Both the position numbers and the translations under genes were made by a program. A stretch of 64,000 nt of DNA. It comes from Halomonas sp. 328 (GTDB taxonomy: Bacteria; Pseudomonadota; Gammaproteobacteria; Pseudomonadales; Halomonadaceae). The stretch lies in the NCBI RefSeq assembly GCF_015645095.1, contig NZ_JADOTW010000001.1, forward strand, positions 142,452 to 206,451, written 5' to 3'. Numbering within the stretch: the first letter of the stretch is position 1; each line of letters begins with the position of its first letter. Below the pieces are notes generated by a model. The model saw only the letters and a program-made list of their open reading frames with translations, did no database searches and was not told where the DNA came from. Of the stretch, positions 42,844 to 52,971 are shown in pieces.

Positions 42844-45462
42844 TCACCGCGACTCCTCCAGTCCCAGGGTCAGGCCACGCAGCGCCTCGCGCGCCGCCAG
42901 CAGTTGTAACAGGCCATCCAGGAGCCGACCGGCGCTGCGCGTGCGGCGCCCCCCCTGCAGGGCCAAGAGCTCGCCGCGCAGGTCCAGGGCCCAGGGCGCC
43001 TCGCTCTGCTCCAGGCCGAGGGCCAGGCCCGCCAGGCCGGCGGCCAGGGTCAGGCGCAGCTGGGGCTCCAGGGCCTCGAGCCCCGCCTCCGGCAGCTGCT
43101 GCCAGGCGCGTCGGGTCAGGCGCTCCAGGGACTCCAGGGCCAGCTGATGGCGCAGCAGCTCCAGGGCATCCCACTCCAGCCAGGCCGGCGAGAGCCAGTA
43201 GCGCTGCCCCAGCGGGCGGCCGGCATCATCCTTGAGCACCCCGAGCCAGGCCCAGAGGGCGCGATCCTCCTGGCGACGACTGCCCGCCGGCGCGGCGGCC
43301 ACCGGGAGCTGGCACAATTCGAGGCTCGCCGGCCCCTGGCGATGGCGACAGGGCAGCGGCGTCAACGCTTCGCCCTGCCCGGTCAGGTCGCCCAGGGCCA
43401 GGCGCTCGCCCCGATGCCAGACCCGGGTGCTGCCCGAGGCCTGGGCCAGCCAGGGGTGGACCCGCTCGCCCAGCCAGTCCCAGGCCTCGCGGCTGGGTAA
43501 CCCGGGCAGCAGGTGGGCGGCGACGCCCAGGTCGTCGGCCCAGGCCAGACGCTCTTGCTCGTCGGCGGGCTGGCGATGCTGCAGGCTGGGCAGACCCAGG
43601 CCGAGCCCCCGGTCATCCAGGCGCAGGTCGGGCTGGCGCCAGCCCTGGGCCTGGGGACGCCGCCGCGCCCAGCGCATCAGCGCCCGAGGCGAGGCCGTCT
43701 CCCGCTCCCAGAGGCGCTCCAGGGCTTCGGCCTGTCGGTCCAGGGGCAGGCCAGCCGCCTGCCAGGCCTCGGCCAGGGGCTGGAAGGTGGGCAAGGCCGC
43801 TTGCAGGCGCTGCCAGGCGGCGCCGAGGGCGCGACTCTGCCCCGCCAGGCCCCGAGACCAACCGGCCAGCCGCGGCAGCTCCGCCGCCACTCGCCCATTG
43901 CTGGGCGAGGCCTCGGCATTCTCGAGGGCCGCTTCCACCAGGGCCAGGCCATCGGCCCGGGCCATGTCTTCGGGTACCTGCTGGCCATGGCAGACGAAGT
44001 TGAGGCGCAGGCCATGGCGGATCAGCGCATCGAGCAGCGGCCCGAGCCGCGCCGCCTCGTCCTGCTTGGTGAGGATCACCTCCTCGAGGCGCGCCCCCGC
44101 CGCCTGGGCGGCGCGGCGGTAGGTGAGCACGATCTCCTCCAGGGTCTCCCCCTGGCTGGTGGCGCTGAGCATCAGCATCAGGCGCACCCGGCGCTCCCCC
44201 TCCTGGAGTCGTGCCACCTGATCCACCAGGCGCTGGTCGCGCTGGCTCATGCCGACGGTATCGATGATCACCAGGGCCTTGTCGGCCAGGCGCTCGAGCA
44301 GCCCCTCCAGGGGCGTCTCGGCGTCCAGGGCGTGTACCTCCACGCCGAGGATATCGGCGTAGATGCGCAGCTGCTCATGGGCGCCGATGCGGTAGCTGTC
44401 GGTGGTCACCAGGGCCAGCCCCTCGGGGCCATGGCGCATCACGTAACGGGCCGCCAGCTTGGCGGTGGTGGTGGTCTTGCCGACCCCGGTGGGCCCGACC
44501 AGGGCCAGCACGCCGCCCTCGGCAAACAGGCTCGCCTCGTCCTCCCGGGTGGTCAGCCGCGCCGCCAGGCTGCGCCTGAGCCAGGCCTGCACCGGCGCCG
44601 CCTCGGCCTCTTCCAGGGCCAGTTCGGTGGGCAGGCTGGCCAGCAGCTCGCTGGTCAGGGCATGGCCGAAACCGGCCCCCACCAGTTGGCGCTGCAGCCC
44701 CTGCAGGGCCCCGGGTCGCCCCTCCCGGGCCGGCGGCTCCCGGGTCAGCAGCTGGCGCATATCCTGCACCTCGCTCAGCAGCCGCTGGCTCAGGGCGATA
44801 AAGTCGGCCTCGTTGCCGGCCGACTGAGCCGGGTCGCCCTCCCCAGCGGCCGGCCTCGGGGCCGCTTGATCAGTGACCGGTCTCGGGGCCGGATCATCGG
44901 CGACCGGCTTGGGAAGCGACGCCGGGGCGGGCTCCGGGACGAGTCCGTCGTCGGGCTGATAGGCGGCCCGGGCGCGGCTTAGCGGGCGGGGTGGCGGCGT
45001 CTCGTGATTCGGCGCGGTATCGCCCAGCGAAAAGGACGTCGCATCCGCAGTCTCAGTCAGGCTGACGCCATGACGCGCCGCTAGCGCTTGCGCAGAATCA
45101 GCCGCGGAGCCCCGCGCTGCCGGACTCGACGCCGGCGTTTCGGAGAGGCTAACGCCATGACGGGCAGCCAGGGCCTGGGCGAAGCTCGCGGGGCTGCGCC
45201 CGGCGGGCAGGCTAAAGCCGGTCTCCGGCTCGGCATCCCCCGGCCACCCCGGGGATGCCGGCGGCTGCGGGGCGCGCGCCTGCTGCGCGGGCTGGCCCTC
45301 GGCGGCGTCCTGGCGGGCCGCCTCGGCCTCCGCCATGGCCAGGATCTCGATGCCCTCGTCGGTGCGTCGATTGGCCAGGATCAGGGCGTCATCGCCGAGG
45401 GCGCTGCGCACCCGGCGCATCGCCTCGCGCACATTGGCGCCCAAGAAGCGGGTCACGCTCAT
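42844..45462 (-). CDS. flhF: flagellar SRP-type GTPase FlhF with a long C-terminal extension
   Basis: 872 residues, about twice the usual size. The N-terminal B domain (MSVTRFLGANVREAMRRV) is followed by a Pro/Ala-rich linker with a duplicated element (QALAARHGVSLSET and QALAARHGVSLTET), then the NG GTPase: P-loop VGPTGVGKTTTTAKLA (about 315-330), TTDSYRIGAHEQL, IIDTVGMSQRD and LTKQDEAARLG. The GTPase ends near residue 500. Residues ~515-872 are an extra region rich in Trp, Leu and Arg with no motif I recognise. FlhF helps set flagellar site and number. Coupled to flhA by a 4-bp overlap. Confidence 0.9.
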   Translation of the reverse strand: MSVTRFLGANVREAMRRVRSALGDDALILANRRTDEGIEILAMAEAEAARQDAAEGQPAQQARAPQPPASPGWPGDAEPETGFSLPAGRSPASFAQALAARHGVSLSETPASSPAARGSAADSAQALAARHGVSLTETADATSFSLGDTAPNHETPPPRPLSRARAAYQPDDGLVPEPAPASLPKPVADDPAPRPVTDQAAPRPAAGEGDPAQSAGNEADFIALSQRLLSEVQDMRQLLTREPPAREGRPGALQGLQRQLVGAGFGHALTSELLASLPTELALEEAEAAPVQAWLRRSLAARLTTREDEASLFAEGGVLALVGPTGVGKTTTTAKLAARYVMRHGPEGLALVTTDSYRIGAHEQLRIYADILGVEVHALDAETPLEGLLERLADKALVIIDTVGMSQRDQRLVDQVARLQEGERRVRLMLMLSATSQGETLEEIVLTYRRAAQAAGARLEEVILTKQDEAARLGPLLDALIRHGLRLNFVCHGQQVPEDMARADGLALVEAALENAEASPSNGRVAAELPRLAGWSRGLAGQSRALGAAWQRLQAALPTFQPLAEAWQAAGLPLDRQAEALERLWERETASPRALMRWARRRPQAQGWRQPDLRLDDRGLGLGLPSLQHRQPADEQERLAWADDLGVAAHLLPGLPSREAWDWLGERVHPWLAQASGSTRVWHRGERLALGDLTGQGEALTPLPCRHRQGPASLELCQLPVAAAPAGSRRQEDRALWAWLGVLKDDAGRPLGQRYWLSPAWLEWDALELLRHQLALESLERLTRRAWQQLPEAGLEALEPQLRLTLAAGLAGLALGLEQSEAPWALDLRGELLALQGGRRTRSAGRLLDGLLQLLAAREALRGLTLGLEESR

Positions 45463-47543
45463 CCATTACCTCCCACCAGGCTGGTCACTCTCAGGGTGCG
45501 GTCATCGGGAATCTCGGCCTGGGACATCACCACCAGGTGGCGCAGGCGCCGACGCAGGAAGCGCGACAGCACCGGCCGCAGGCCGTGCTGCACCACCAGT
45601 ACCGGCGGCTCGCCCTTGGCCTCCTGGCGCTCCAGGGCTTGCTCGGCCTGGGCCATCAGGGTCTCCGCCAGGCCCGGCTCCAGGGCGCCACTGCCATTCA
45701 TCGCCTGCAGCAGTACCTGCTCGAGCTGGGCATCGAGGCCGATCACATGCAGCTCATCCTGACCCGGGAACCACTGCTGGGTAATGGCCCGTCCCAGGCT
45801 GACCCGCACCAGGGCGGTGAGCTCGCCCACGTCCTGCTGCTGGGGCGCGTACTCGGCCAGGGTATCGAGAATGGTGCGCAGATCGCGGATCGACACCTCC
45901 TCATCGAGCAGGTGCTGGAGCAGGCGCTGCAACACGGTGAGCGAGATCGCCTTGGGCACCACCTCTTCCACCAGCGGCTTGTGCTCCTCGCCGAGCTTGT
46001 CGAGCAGCTGCTGCACCTCGGCGCGGCCGAGCATCTCGGCGGCGTGCTGGTGCAGCAGGTGATTGAGGTGGGTGGCCACCACGGTGCCGGCATCCACCAC
46101 CGTATAGCCATAGACCTGGGCATGCTCGCGCTGGCCGCCATCGATCCATACCGCCGGCAGGCCGAAGGCGGGGTCCTCGGTGGCGGTGCCGTCCAGTTGC
46201 CCGGAGACCTGGCCCGGGTCGATGGCCAGCCATTTGCCGGGGTAGGCCTCGGCGCGGCCGATCTCGACCCCCTTGAGGGTGATCACATAGGTGTTGGGGC
46301 CGAGCTCCAGGTTGTCGCGGATATGTACCACCGGCGGCAGGAAGCCCACCTCCTGGGCGAACTTCTTGCGCACGCTCTTGATGCGCCCCAGCAGCTCGCC
46401 GTCCTGGCGCTGGTCGACCAGGGGAATCAGCCGGTGCCCTACCTCGAGCCCCAGGGTATCCACCAGCTGGACATCGTCCCAGCTCGCTTCGGGGGCCTCC
46501 TGGGGCGGCGGCGGCGGGGCACTCTCCGCCTCTTGCACCAGGGCGTCCTGCTGGCGCTTGATCAGCAGCCAGGCCAGGCCGCCCAGCAGGGCGGTGAAGA
46601 CCAGGAAGACGAAGTTGGGCATGCCCGGCACCAGGCCCAGCAGGCCCATCACGCAGGCGGCCAGGATCATCACCTGAGGATTGACGAACAGCTGGCTGAT
46701 CATCTGCTGGCCCACGTCCTGGTCGGTGGTGACCCGGGACACGGTGACGCCGGCGGCGGTGGAGATCACCAGGGCGGGAATCTGCGCCACCAGGCCGTCG
46801 CCGATGGTCATCAGGGTATAGGTACGGGCGGCATCGCTGAAGGCCATGTCGTGCTGCAGCATGCCGATCAACAGGCCACCGATCACGTTGACCACCATGA
46901 TCACCAGGCCGGCCATGGCGTCGCCGCGCACGAACTTGCTGGCGCCGTCCATGGAGCCGTAGAAGTCGGCCTCCTGGGACACCTGAGTCCGCCGCTTCTT
47001 GGCTTCCTCCTCACCGATCAGGCCGGCATTGAGGTCGGCATCGATGGCCATCTGCTTGCCGGGCATGGCGTCGAGCATGAAGCGGGCGCCCACTTCGGCG
47101 ATGCGCCCGGCGCCCTTGGTGATGACCATGAAGTTGATCACCACCAGGATGGCGAAGACCACCAGGCCCACGGCGAAGTTGCCGCCGATCAGGAACTGGC
47201 CGAAGGCCTCGATCACCTTGCCGGCGGCATCGCCGCCCTGGTGCCCTTCCATCAGGATCACCCGGGTGGAGGCGACGTTGAGGGAGAGTCGCAGCAGGGT
47301 GGTAAACAGTAGCACCGCGGGGAAGGCGGCGAAATCCAGCGGCTGGCGGGTGAACATGCTGACCAGCAGCACCATCACCGCGAGCGCGATATTGAAGGTG
47401 AAGAAGAGGTCCAGGGCGAAGGGCGGCAGAGGCAGGATCAGCATCGCCATCACCAGCAGGATCAGCAAGGGCCCCGCCAGCAGCTTCATCTGCACATTGT
47501 TCGCCCAGTCATGGCGACCCAGGTAGTCGTTCAGCGCTCTCAT
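45459..47543 (-). CDS. flhA: flagellar export gate protein FlhA
   Basis: 694 residues. Eight N-terminal membrane segments (from MKLLAGPLLILLVMAMLILP), the FHIPEP-type cytoplasmic loop (GAGRIAEVGARFMLDAMPGKQMAIDADLNAGLI), and a C-terminal cytoplasmic domain from about residue 330 that docks chaperone-substrate complexes. It is the main export gate of the flagellar type III secretion system and uses the proton gradient. 4-bp overlaps with flhB upstream and flhF downstream. Confidence 0.96.
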   Translation of the reverse strand: MRALNDYLGRHDWANNVQMKLLAGPLLILLVMAMLILPLPPFALDLFFTFNIALAVMVLLVSMFTRQPLDFAAFPAVLLFTTLLRLSLNVASTRVILMEGHQGGDAAGKVIEAFGQFLIGGNFAVGLVVFAILVVINFMVITKGAGRIAEVGARFMLDAMPGKQMAIDADLNAGLIGEEEAKKRRTQVSQEADFYGSMDGASKFVRGDAMAGLVIMVVNVIGGLLIGMLQHDMAFSDAARTYTLMTIGDGLVAQIPALVISTAAGVTVSRVTTDQDVGQQMISQLFVNPQVMILAACVMGLLGLVPGMPNFVFLVFTALLGGLAWLLIKRQQDALVQEAESAPPPPPQEAPEASWDDVQLVDTLGLEVGHRLIPLVDQRQDGELLGRIKSVRKKFAQEVGFLPPVVHIRDNLELGPNTYVITLKGVEIGRAEAYPGKWLAIDPGQVSGQLDGTATEDPAFGLPAVWIDGGQREHAQVYGYTVVDAGTVVATHLNHLLHQHAAEMLGRAEVQQLLDKLGEEHKPLVEEVVPKAISLTVLQRLLQHLLDEEVSIRDLRTILDTLAEYAPQQQDVGELTALVRVSLGRAITQQWFPGQDELHVIGLDAQLEQVLLQAMNGSGALEPGLAETLMAQAEQALERQEAKGEPPVLVVQHGLRPVLSRFLRRRLRHLVVMSQAEIPDDRTLRVTSLVGGNG

Positions 47544-48706
47544 CGAGGCTCCTCGCTTGATGGCTGCCCCGGCGGGACAGCCAGTTCATCCGGCACCGGC
47601 AGGTCGGTGGGACGCGGCGGCGCCGGCTCGCCGCTGGCATCGGCCCGCTTGAGGTTGAAGGCCCAGGCCATCACCTCCGCCACCGCGGTATACAAGGCCA
47701 CCGGGATCTCCGCCTCGAGATCCACGTGGCGGTAGAGGGCCCGGGCCAGGGGCGGGGCCTCCAGGCGCGGGATGCGATGCTCGTCGCCCAGCTCGCGGAT
47801 GCGCTGTGCCACCGCGTCGACCCCCTTGGCCACCACCCGGGGGGCGCCCATGCCGCCCTCCTCATAACGCAAGGCCACCGCATAGTGGCTGGGGTTGGTG
47901 ACGATCACATCGGCCTGGGGCACCTCGCTCATCATGCGGCCCCGGGCCATCGCCTGCTGCTGCTGGCGAATCCGCGCCTTGACGTGGGGGTCGCCCTCCG
48001 ACTCCTTGTGCTCGCGCTTGACCTCCTCCTTGGACATGCGCAGCTTCTTGGCGTGGCTCCACAGCTGGTAGGGCACGTCGATCAGGATCACCACCAGCAG
48101 GGTCAGCACGACCAGGCCGGCGCCCAGGGCCGCCAGGCTCAGGGCGCTGGCCAGGGCCTGCTGGATGGGCTGATCCATCAGCCCCAGGAACTGCCCCTTG
48201 GTGCTCCACAGGAAGGTCACCGCCACGCTGCCCACCAGCAGCGACTTGGCGATCGCCTTGAGCAGCTCCACCAGCGCCTGGACGCCGAAGATGCGCTTGA
48301 GCCCCTTGAAGAGGTTGAGCTTGCTGAGCTGAGGCTTGAGGGACTTAGCGGAGATCAGCCAGCCGCCGAGCAGGGCCGGGGCCACCAGGGCCACCACGGT
48401 GAGCAGCAGGAAGAGTGGCAGCAGTGCCAGCAGGGTGCGCTCGCCCAGGGTCCAGGCGTGGCTGAGCATCGGCATGGTCTCGAAGGCGTGGCGCCGCTCG
48501 AAGAGGAAGGCCTGCTCCATCACCAGGCCGAGCTGGCCGTAGAGCATCTCGCCCAGGGTCCAGAAACCGATCACCCCCGCCAGCAGCAGCATGAAGGTGG
48601 TGAGCTCACGGGAACGGGCGACCTGCCCCTCCTCCCGGGACTTCTCCCGGCGTCGTGGCGTCGCCTCTTCGGTCTTTTCCTGGTCGTCGCTGCTGCCCTC
48701 GGCCAT
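47540..48706 (-). CDS. flhB: flagellar export switch protein FlhB
   Basis: 388 residues. Basic cytoplasmic N-terminus, four membrane segments (about 30-215), then the cytoplasmic autocleaving domain. The cleavage motif reads NPSH (in VTNPSHYAVALRYEEG, about residue 268) where NPTH is nearly universal; asparagine and proline of the scissile bond are kept, so cleavage is still expected. FlhB switches the export apparatus from hook to filament substrates. First of the flhB-flhA-flhF-flhG'-flhE-fliA string, after a terminator that ends cheZ. Confidence 0.95.
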   Translation of the reverse strand: MAEGSSDDQEKTEEATPRRREKSREEGQVARSRELTTFMLLLAGVIGFWTLGEMLYGQLGLVMEQAFLFERRHAFETMPMLSHAWTLGERTLLALLPLFLLLTVVALVAPALLGGWLISAKSLKPQLSKLNLFKGLKRIFGVQALVELLKAIAKSLLVGSVAVTFLWSTKGQFLGLMDQPIQQALASALSLAALGAGLVVLTLLVVILIDVPYQLWSHAKKLRMSKEEVKREHKESEGDPHVKARIRQQQQAMARGRMMSEVPQADVIVTNPSHYAVALRYEEGGMGAPRVVAKGVDAVAQRIRELGDEHRIPRLEAPPLARALYRHVDLEAEIPVALYTAVAEVMAWAFNLKRADASGEPAPPRPTDLPVPDELAVPPGQPSSEEPR

Positions 48707-48782
48707 GGTCCGCCCTGTCGCTCACGGGCAGCTCCACTGCCCGGGCCCCATTGTGGGCAAGGGGGGGAAGGGGCGATACGCC

Positions 48783-48827
48783 AAAAAGCGCGGTCAATCG
48801 TGGCCTTATCCACGACTACCGCGCTTT
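48783..48827 (-). terminator. rho-independent terminator after cheZ
   Basis: Two stacked stems, AAGCGCGGT/ACCGCGCTT and TCGTGG/CCACGA, with small internal bulges, and a T run (plus-strand A run 48783-48787) on the minus strand. It separates the che operon from flhB, so flhB should have its own promoter in 48707-48782; I could not identify it. Confidence 0.85.
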
Positions 48828-48848
48828 CCGGGGACGAGTCGAACGGCG

Positions 48849-49538
48849 TTAGAAGCCCAGTTCGTCGAGCAGGTCGTCCACCTGGTCCTGGCTGGTGACG
48901 ATATCGGCGGCGTCCGGCTTGACCTGGGGCCCGTTGAGCAGCGACTCCTCGCGCTTCTTGGCATCGGCCTCCCACTGACCGGCGGCGCGCCGCTGCATCG
49001 CCTCGCGCTCCTCGCCATCGGGAACCGTGTCCAGCAGCACCTGCACCAGCTGGTGTTCGATCTCGCGGATCACATCCATCATCTTCTTGATGACCTGGCC
49101 GGTCAGGTCCTGGAAGTCCTGGGCCATCATGATCTCGAGGAGTTCCTTGTTGGTGGCCTGGGTCACCTCCGGCACCGCGCCCAGGTAGTGGCGCGTCTCG
49201 CGCACCAGCGCCTTGGCCTGATCCAGCTCCATGGGATTCTCGAACCACTCGGACCAGCGCTTGTCGAGGGCCTCGGCCTCGCTGCCCAGCTGGTCCTGCA
49301 GGGGCTGGGCCCGGTCGATGGCGTTCAGCGCCCGGTCCGCGGCCTGCTCGGTCATGTTGGCCACGTAGCTGAGGCGGTCCCGGGCATCGGGAATCGCCTC
49401 GGCGGCCCTTTCGATCTCCTTGTCGAGCCCCAGCTCCCGCATGCTGTCGCGCAACATGCGGGTCAGAGAACCGATGCGCTGGACCAGCTCATCGGGATTG
49501 CCCTGCTGGGCCGACCCTTGGGAAGCCTCACCGCTCAT
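48849..49538 (-). CDS. cheZ: CheY-P phosphatase CheZ
   Basis: 229 residues from ATG at 49538, which GGAG precedes by 6 nt (an ATG at 49544 abuts that site). The long helical hairpin is interrupted by the catalytic motif [13 protein letters not shown], with Asp144 and Gln148 equivalent to E. coli Asp143 and Gln147. The C-terminal [13 protein letters not shown] is the CheY-binding peptide. It dephosphorylates CheY-P to stop the tumble signal. 35 bp after cheY. Confidence 0.95.
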   Translation of the reverse strand: MSGEASQGSAQQGNPDELVQRIGSLTRMLRDSMRELGLDKEIERAAEAIPDARDRLSYVANMTEQAADRALNAIDRAQPLQDQLGSEAEALDKRWSEWFENPMELDQAKALVRETRHYLGAVPEVTQATNKELLEIMMAQDFQDLTGQVIKKMMDVIREIEHQLVQVLLDTVPDGEEREAMQRRAAGQWEADAKKREESLLNGPQVKPDAADIVTSQDQVDDLLDELGF

Positions 49539-49573
49539 TCGCATCTCCTATGGGCATCGCGCCCCGGTGTCGA

Positions 49574-49963
49574 TTACTTGCCCAACTTCTCGAAGATCTT
49601 GTTGAGCTTCTCTTCCAGGGTCGCCGAGGTGAACGGCTTGACCACATAGCCATTGGCGCCGGCCTGGGCGGCGGCGATGATGTTCTCCTTCTTGGCCTCG
49701 GCGGTGACCATCAGCACCGGCAGGGACTTGAGGGCCTCATCGGCGCGGATCTGCTTGAGCATCTCCAGGCCATCCATGTTGGGCATGTTCCAGTCGGAGA
49801 CGACGAACTCGAAACCGCCACCGCGCAGCTTGCTCAGGGCATCCTGGCCATCCTCGGCCTCATCCACGTTGGTGAAACCCAACTCCTTGAGCAGGCTGCG
49901 CACGATGCGACGCATGGTGGGGAAGTCGTCGACCACCAAAATGCTCATATTCTTGTCGGCCAT
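49574..49963 (-). CDS. cheY: chemotaxis response regulator CheY
   Basis: 129 residues from ATG at 49963 (GAGGA upstream; an ATG at 49969 overlaps that site). Single receiver domain: acidic pair Asp12-Asp13, phospho-acceptor Asp57 in [12 protein letters not shown], Thr in [10 protein letters not shown] and Lys in YVVKPF. No output domain, so it acts by binding the flagellar switch protein FliM. Followed by cheZ. Confidence 0.97.
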   Translation of the reverse strand: MADKNMSILVVDDFPTMRRIVRSLLKELGFTNVDEAEDGQDALSKLRGGGFEFVVSDWNMPNMDGLEMLKQIRADEALKSLPVLMVTAEAKKENIIAAAQAGANGYVVKPFTSATLEEKLNKIFEKLGK

Positions 49964-50073
49964 TACCATTCCTCATTACTGCTTGGCTGTCGTTCATATC
50001 GACCGGAGCACCGATCGTCAGGGAGCGCTACTTGCTTTCTCGTATCACGGCGACCGGGCCCCCGGCCGCCGGG

Positions 50074-51774
50074 TCAGAACTCTTCCCAGTCATCCTCGGC
50101 CAGGGCCTTCTGGCGACGCGCCGGGGGCCTGGCCGCGGCCTCGCTCGGCAGCGACCGGGGAGCACCGGAGGAGACCATGGCGCCCTCGCCGGGGGCGGCC
50201 GGCATGGCGGCCTCGTCCTGGGCCAGGCGGAACAGGGCCACCGCCCGCTCCAGCCGGGAGGCCTGCTCTTCCAGGGAGGCGGCGGCGGTGGCGGCCTGCT
50301 GCACCAGGGAGGCGTTCTGCTGGGTCACCTCGTCCATCTGGCTCACCGCCTGGCCGACCTGCTCGATGCCGTCGCTCTGCTCCTGGGAGGCCGCCGAGAT
50401 CTCGTCCATGATATCGGTGACCCGTTTCACCGAGGCCACCACCTCCTGCATGGTGGCGCCGGCCTGTTCCACCAGGGTCGAGCCCTCCTGGACCTGGGCC
50501 ACCGAGCCCTCGATCAGCGCCTTGATCTCCTTGGCCGCGTCCGCCGAGCGGCTGGCCAGGTTGCGCACCTCGCCGGCCACCACCGCGAAGCCGCGGCCCT
50601 GCTCGCCGGCCCGGGCCGCTTCCACCGAGGCGTTGAGCGCCAGGATATTGGTCTGGAAGGCGATCGAGTCGATCACCCCGGTGATGTCCGCCACCTTCTG
50701 GGAGCTGTCGGCGATGCCGTGCATGGTGGTCACCACCCGCTGCACTACCTCGCCGCCACGCTCGGCGGTGGAGGAGGCCTCCAGGGCCAGGCCACTGGCC
50801 TGGCGGGCGTTATCGGCGTTCTGCTTCACCGTGGCGGTGAGCTCCTCCATGCTCGAGGCGGTCTCCTCCAGGGAGGCGGCCTGCTGCTCGGTGCGCGAGG
50901 AGAGATCGGCGTTACCGGAGGCGATCTCGCGGGTGCCGCCATGGATGGCGGTGCTGCTGTCGCGTACCGTGCCCACGGTGCGGGCCAGGCCCTGCTGCAT
51001 GTCGCGCATGGCGGCGAACAGCTGGCCGATCTCGTTGCGGCTGAGGACCTGGATCTGCTGGGAGAGGTCCGCCTTGGCGATGCGCTCCAGGCATTCCACT
51101 GCCTGCCCCAGGGGACGAATGACGATCCGACGCAGGCTCAGGTAGAGCAGGCCCAGCATCACCACCGTGACCAGCAGCACCAGGGCACCGATCCAGGCGA
51201 AGCGCTGAGCATCGGCGTTATAGCGTGCCATCAGGGTCTCGCTGCGCCCGAAGCCGTAGTCGACGAAGGCGGCGGAGCTTGCCGCCAGGGCCGCGCCGGG
51301 GCCCTCCAGCTCGCCGCGCAGGGCGTTGAAGCTGGGGGTATCCAGCTCGTCCAGGGCACCATGCTGCTGGCGCGCCAGCCCCAGCACGGCGGCGAAGTCC
51401 CGCTCCAGGGCCTCGGCCAGGCCCTGGCCCTGCTCGGTCTTGGGCGTGGCCCCGAACCGCTCGAAGCGCGCCTCGGCGCGATCCAGCAGCTCGCCGGCCA
51501 GGGCCAGGGTGCGGTTGGCCTCGTCCATGCGCCCCAGCATGATGCTGTTGGAGGCCCCCTCCAGGTTGACTCGGGCCGCATTGAGCAGCGACTCGGCGCG
51601 GTTGATCTCGTTGAGCTGCTCGGCGCTGATCAGGTTGAGGGTGCGCAGGGTCTGGTCGGCATTGCGATCCACCAGCACGCCCATGCCCGCCACGGCGCCG
51701 ATAAAGAGTGCGAAGCAGCTCAGTACCGCCACCATGGCGGCATGAATACTGATACTGCGCATTAGTCGTGTCAT
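50074..51774 (-). CDS. methyl-accepting chemotaxis receptor (Tar-type) between cheB and cheY
   Basis: 566 residues. First membrane segment about 12-32, a four-helix periplasmic sensor with Tar/TarH character (to about 190), second membrane segment about 195-220, HAMP, and a cytoplasmic signalling hairpin with the conserved tip ([20 protein letters not shown]). Ends DDWEEF, a CheR/CheB-tethering pentapeptide (xWxxF). The ligand is unknown. In Enterobacteriaceae cheB is followed directly by cheY, so this receptor gene is an addition to the standard order. Confidence 0.92.
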   Translation of the reverse strand: MTRLMRSISIHAAMVAVLSCFALFIGAVAGMGVLVDRNADQTLRTLNLISAEQLNEINRAESLLNAARVNLEGASNSIMLGRMDEANRTLALAGELLDRAEARFERFGATPKTEQGQGLAEALERDFAAVLGLARQQHGALDELDTPSFNALRGELEGPGAALAASSAAFVDYGFGRSETLMARYNADAQRFAWIGALVLLVTVVMLGLLYLSLRRIVIRPLGQAVECLERIAKADLSQQIQVLSRNEIGQLFAAMRDMQQGLARTVGTVRDSSTAIHGGTREIASGNADLSSRTEQQAASLEETASSMEELTATVKQNADNARQASGLALEASSTAERGGEVVQRVVTTMHGIADSSQKVADITGVIDSIAFQTNILALNASVEAARAGEQGRGFAVVAGEVRNLASRSADAAKEIKALIEGSVAQVQEGSTLVEQAGATMQEVVASVKRVTDIMDEISAASQEQSDGIEQVGQAVSQMDEVTQQNASLVQQAATAAASLEEQASRLERAVALFRLAQDEAAMPAAPGEGAMVSSGAPRSLPSEAAARPPARRQKALAEDDWEEF

Positions 51775-51828
51775 CGCTAGGCCTCTCGGTTCTCGTTGCG
51801 GGAGCCTTGGCTCCCGGGACTCGTCACA

Positions 51829-52893
51829 TCAGACCCGCTGGGCGCGTCCGGAGGCGGCCACCAGGGCCATCAGCCGCGGTGCCATCTCGTCCAGGCTCAC
51901 CACCTCGGCGGCACCACCGATGGCGATCGCCTCCCGGGGCATGCCGAAGACCACGCAGCTGGCCTCGTCCTGGGCCAGGGTCACCGCCCCGGCCTGGCGC
52001 ATCTCCAGCAGGCCCTGGGCGCCATCCTTGCCCATGCCGGTGAGCAGGGCACCGATGGCGTTGCGACCGGCCTGCTGGGCCGCGGAGCGGAACAGCACGT
52101 CCACCGAGGGGCGGTGACGATTGACCGGCGGCCCGCTGTCGAGGCGCGCCACATAGTTGGCGCCGCTGCGCGCCAGCAGCAGATGGGCCTCCCCCGGGGC
52201 GATGTAGGCGTGCCCCGGCAGGATGCGCTCGCCCTCCTCGGCCTCCTTGACGCGGATGCGGCACAGGCGATCGAGGCGTTCGGCGAAGGAGCGGGTGAAG
52301 CCCCCCGGCATATGCTGGGCGATCAGGATCGCCGGGGCGTTGGCCGGCAACGGCTCCAGCACCTGGCGAATCGCCTCGGTGCCGCCGGTGGAGGCACCGA
52401 TGATCAGCAGCTTCTCGCTGGAGACCAGCGGCGCCTTGAGGGCCGCCGGCCGCGGTGCCGAGGCGTCGCGGCGCGCCTGCCGGGGGCGCGAGCGAGCCGC
52501 GGCACGCAGCTTCTCGGCGATCTCCTCGCCGTACTCCAGCATGTTCTGGCGGATCCCCATCTGCGGCTTGGCGACGAAATCCAGGGCCCCCAGCTCCAGG
52601 GCCCGCAGGGTGACCTCGGAGCCGGCCTGGGTCAGGGACGACACCATCAGCACCGGCATGGGGCGCAGGCGCATCAGGCGCTCGAGGAAGTCGAGGCCGT
52701 CCATGCGCGGCATCTCCACGTCCAGGGTCAGGACGTCCGGGTTGTGCTGCTTGATCAGATCCCGGGCCACCAGGGGGTTGGGGGCCACGGCCACCACTTC
52801 CATGTCGGGCTGGCGGTTGATGATCTCGGTGAGGAGTTCACGGATCAGCGCCGAATCATCGACGCACAGCACCTTGATCTTGGCTGCACTCAA
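51829..52893 (-). CDS. cheB: chemotaxis methylesterase/deamidase CheB
   Basis: 354 residues. Receiver domain with phospho-acceptor Asp58 ([12 protein letters not shown]), a linker, and the C-terminal esterase with the catalytic serine in [11 protein letters not shown] (about residue 165), histidine in AQHMPGGFT and aspartate in GMGKDGAQG. It removes methyl groups from receptors in adaptation, opposing CheR. 78 bp after cheR and 54 bp before the receptor gene; a GGGAGCC/GGCTCCC hairpin lies in that second gap at 51805-51820. Confidence 0.96.
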   Translation of the reverse strand: MSAAKIKVLCVDDSALIRELLTEIINRQPDMEVVAVAPNPLVARDLIKQHNPDVLTLDVEMPRMDGLDFLERLMRLRPMPVLMVSSLTQAGSEVTLRALELGALDFVAKPQMGIRQNMLEYGEEIAEKLRAAARSRPRQARRDASAPRPAALKAPLVSSEKLLIIGASTGGTEAIRQVLEPLPANAPAILIAQHMPGGFTRSFAERLDRLCRIRVKEAEEGERILPGHAYIAPGEAHLLLARSGANYVARLDSGPPVNRHRPSVDVLFRSAAQQAGRNAIGALLTGMGKDGAQGLLEMRQAGAVTLAQDEASCVVFGMPREAIAIGGAAEVVSLDEMAPRLMALVAASGRAQRV

Positions 52894-52971
52894 GGCAGTC
52901 CTCCTTGGCTGGGGTACCCGGGGGCACCCGGCAACGTTCTTCTGTTGGTATCGGCCGATGCCATGGCGGCT

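Noticed and set aside
49970..50073. Sigma-28 promoter upstream of cheY
   Set aside because: The best matches have only 5-6 of 8 bases in the -10 and no good -35 at 11-bp spacing.
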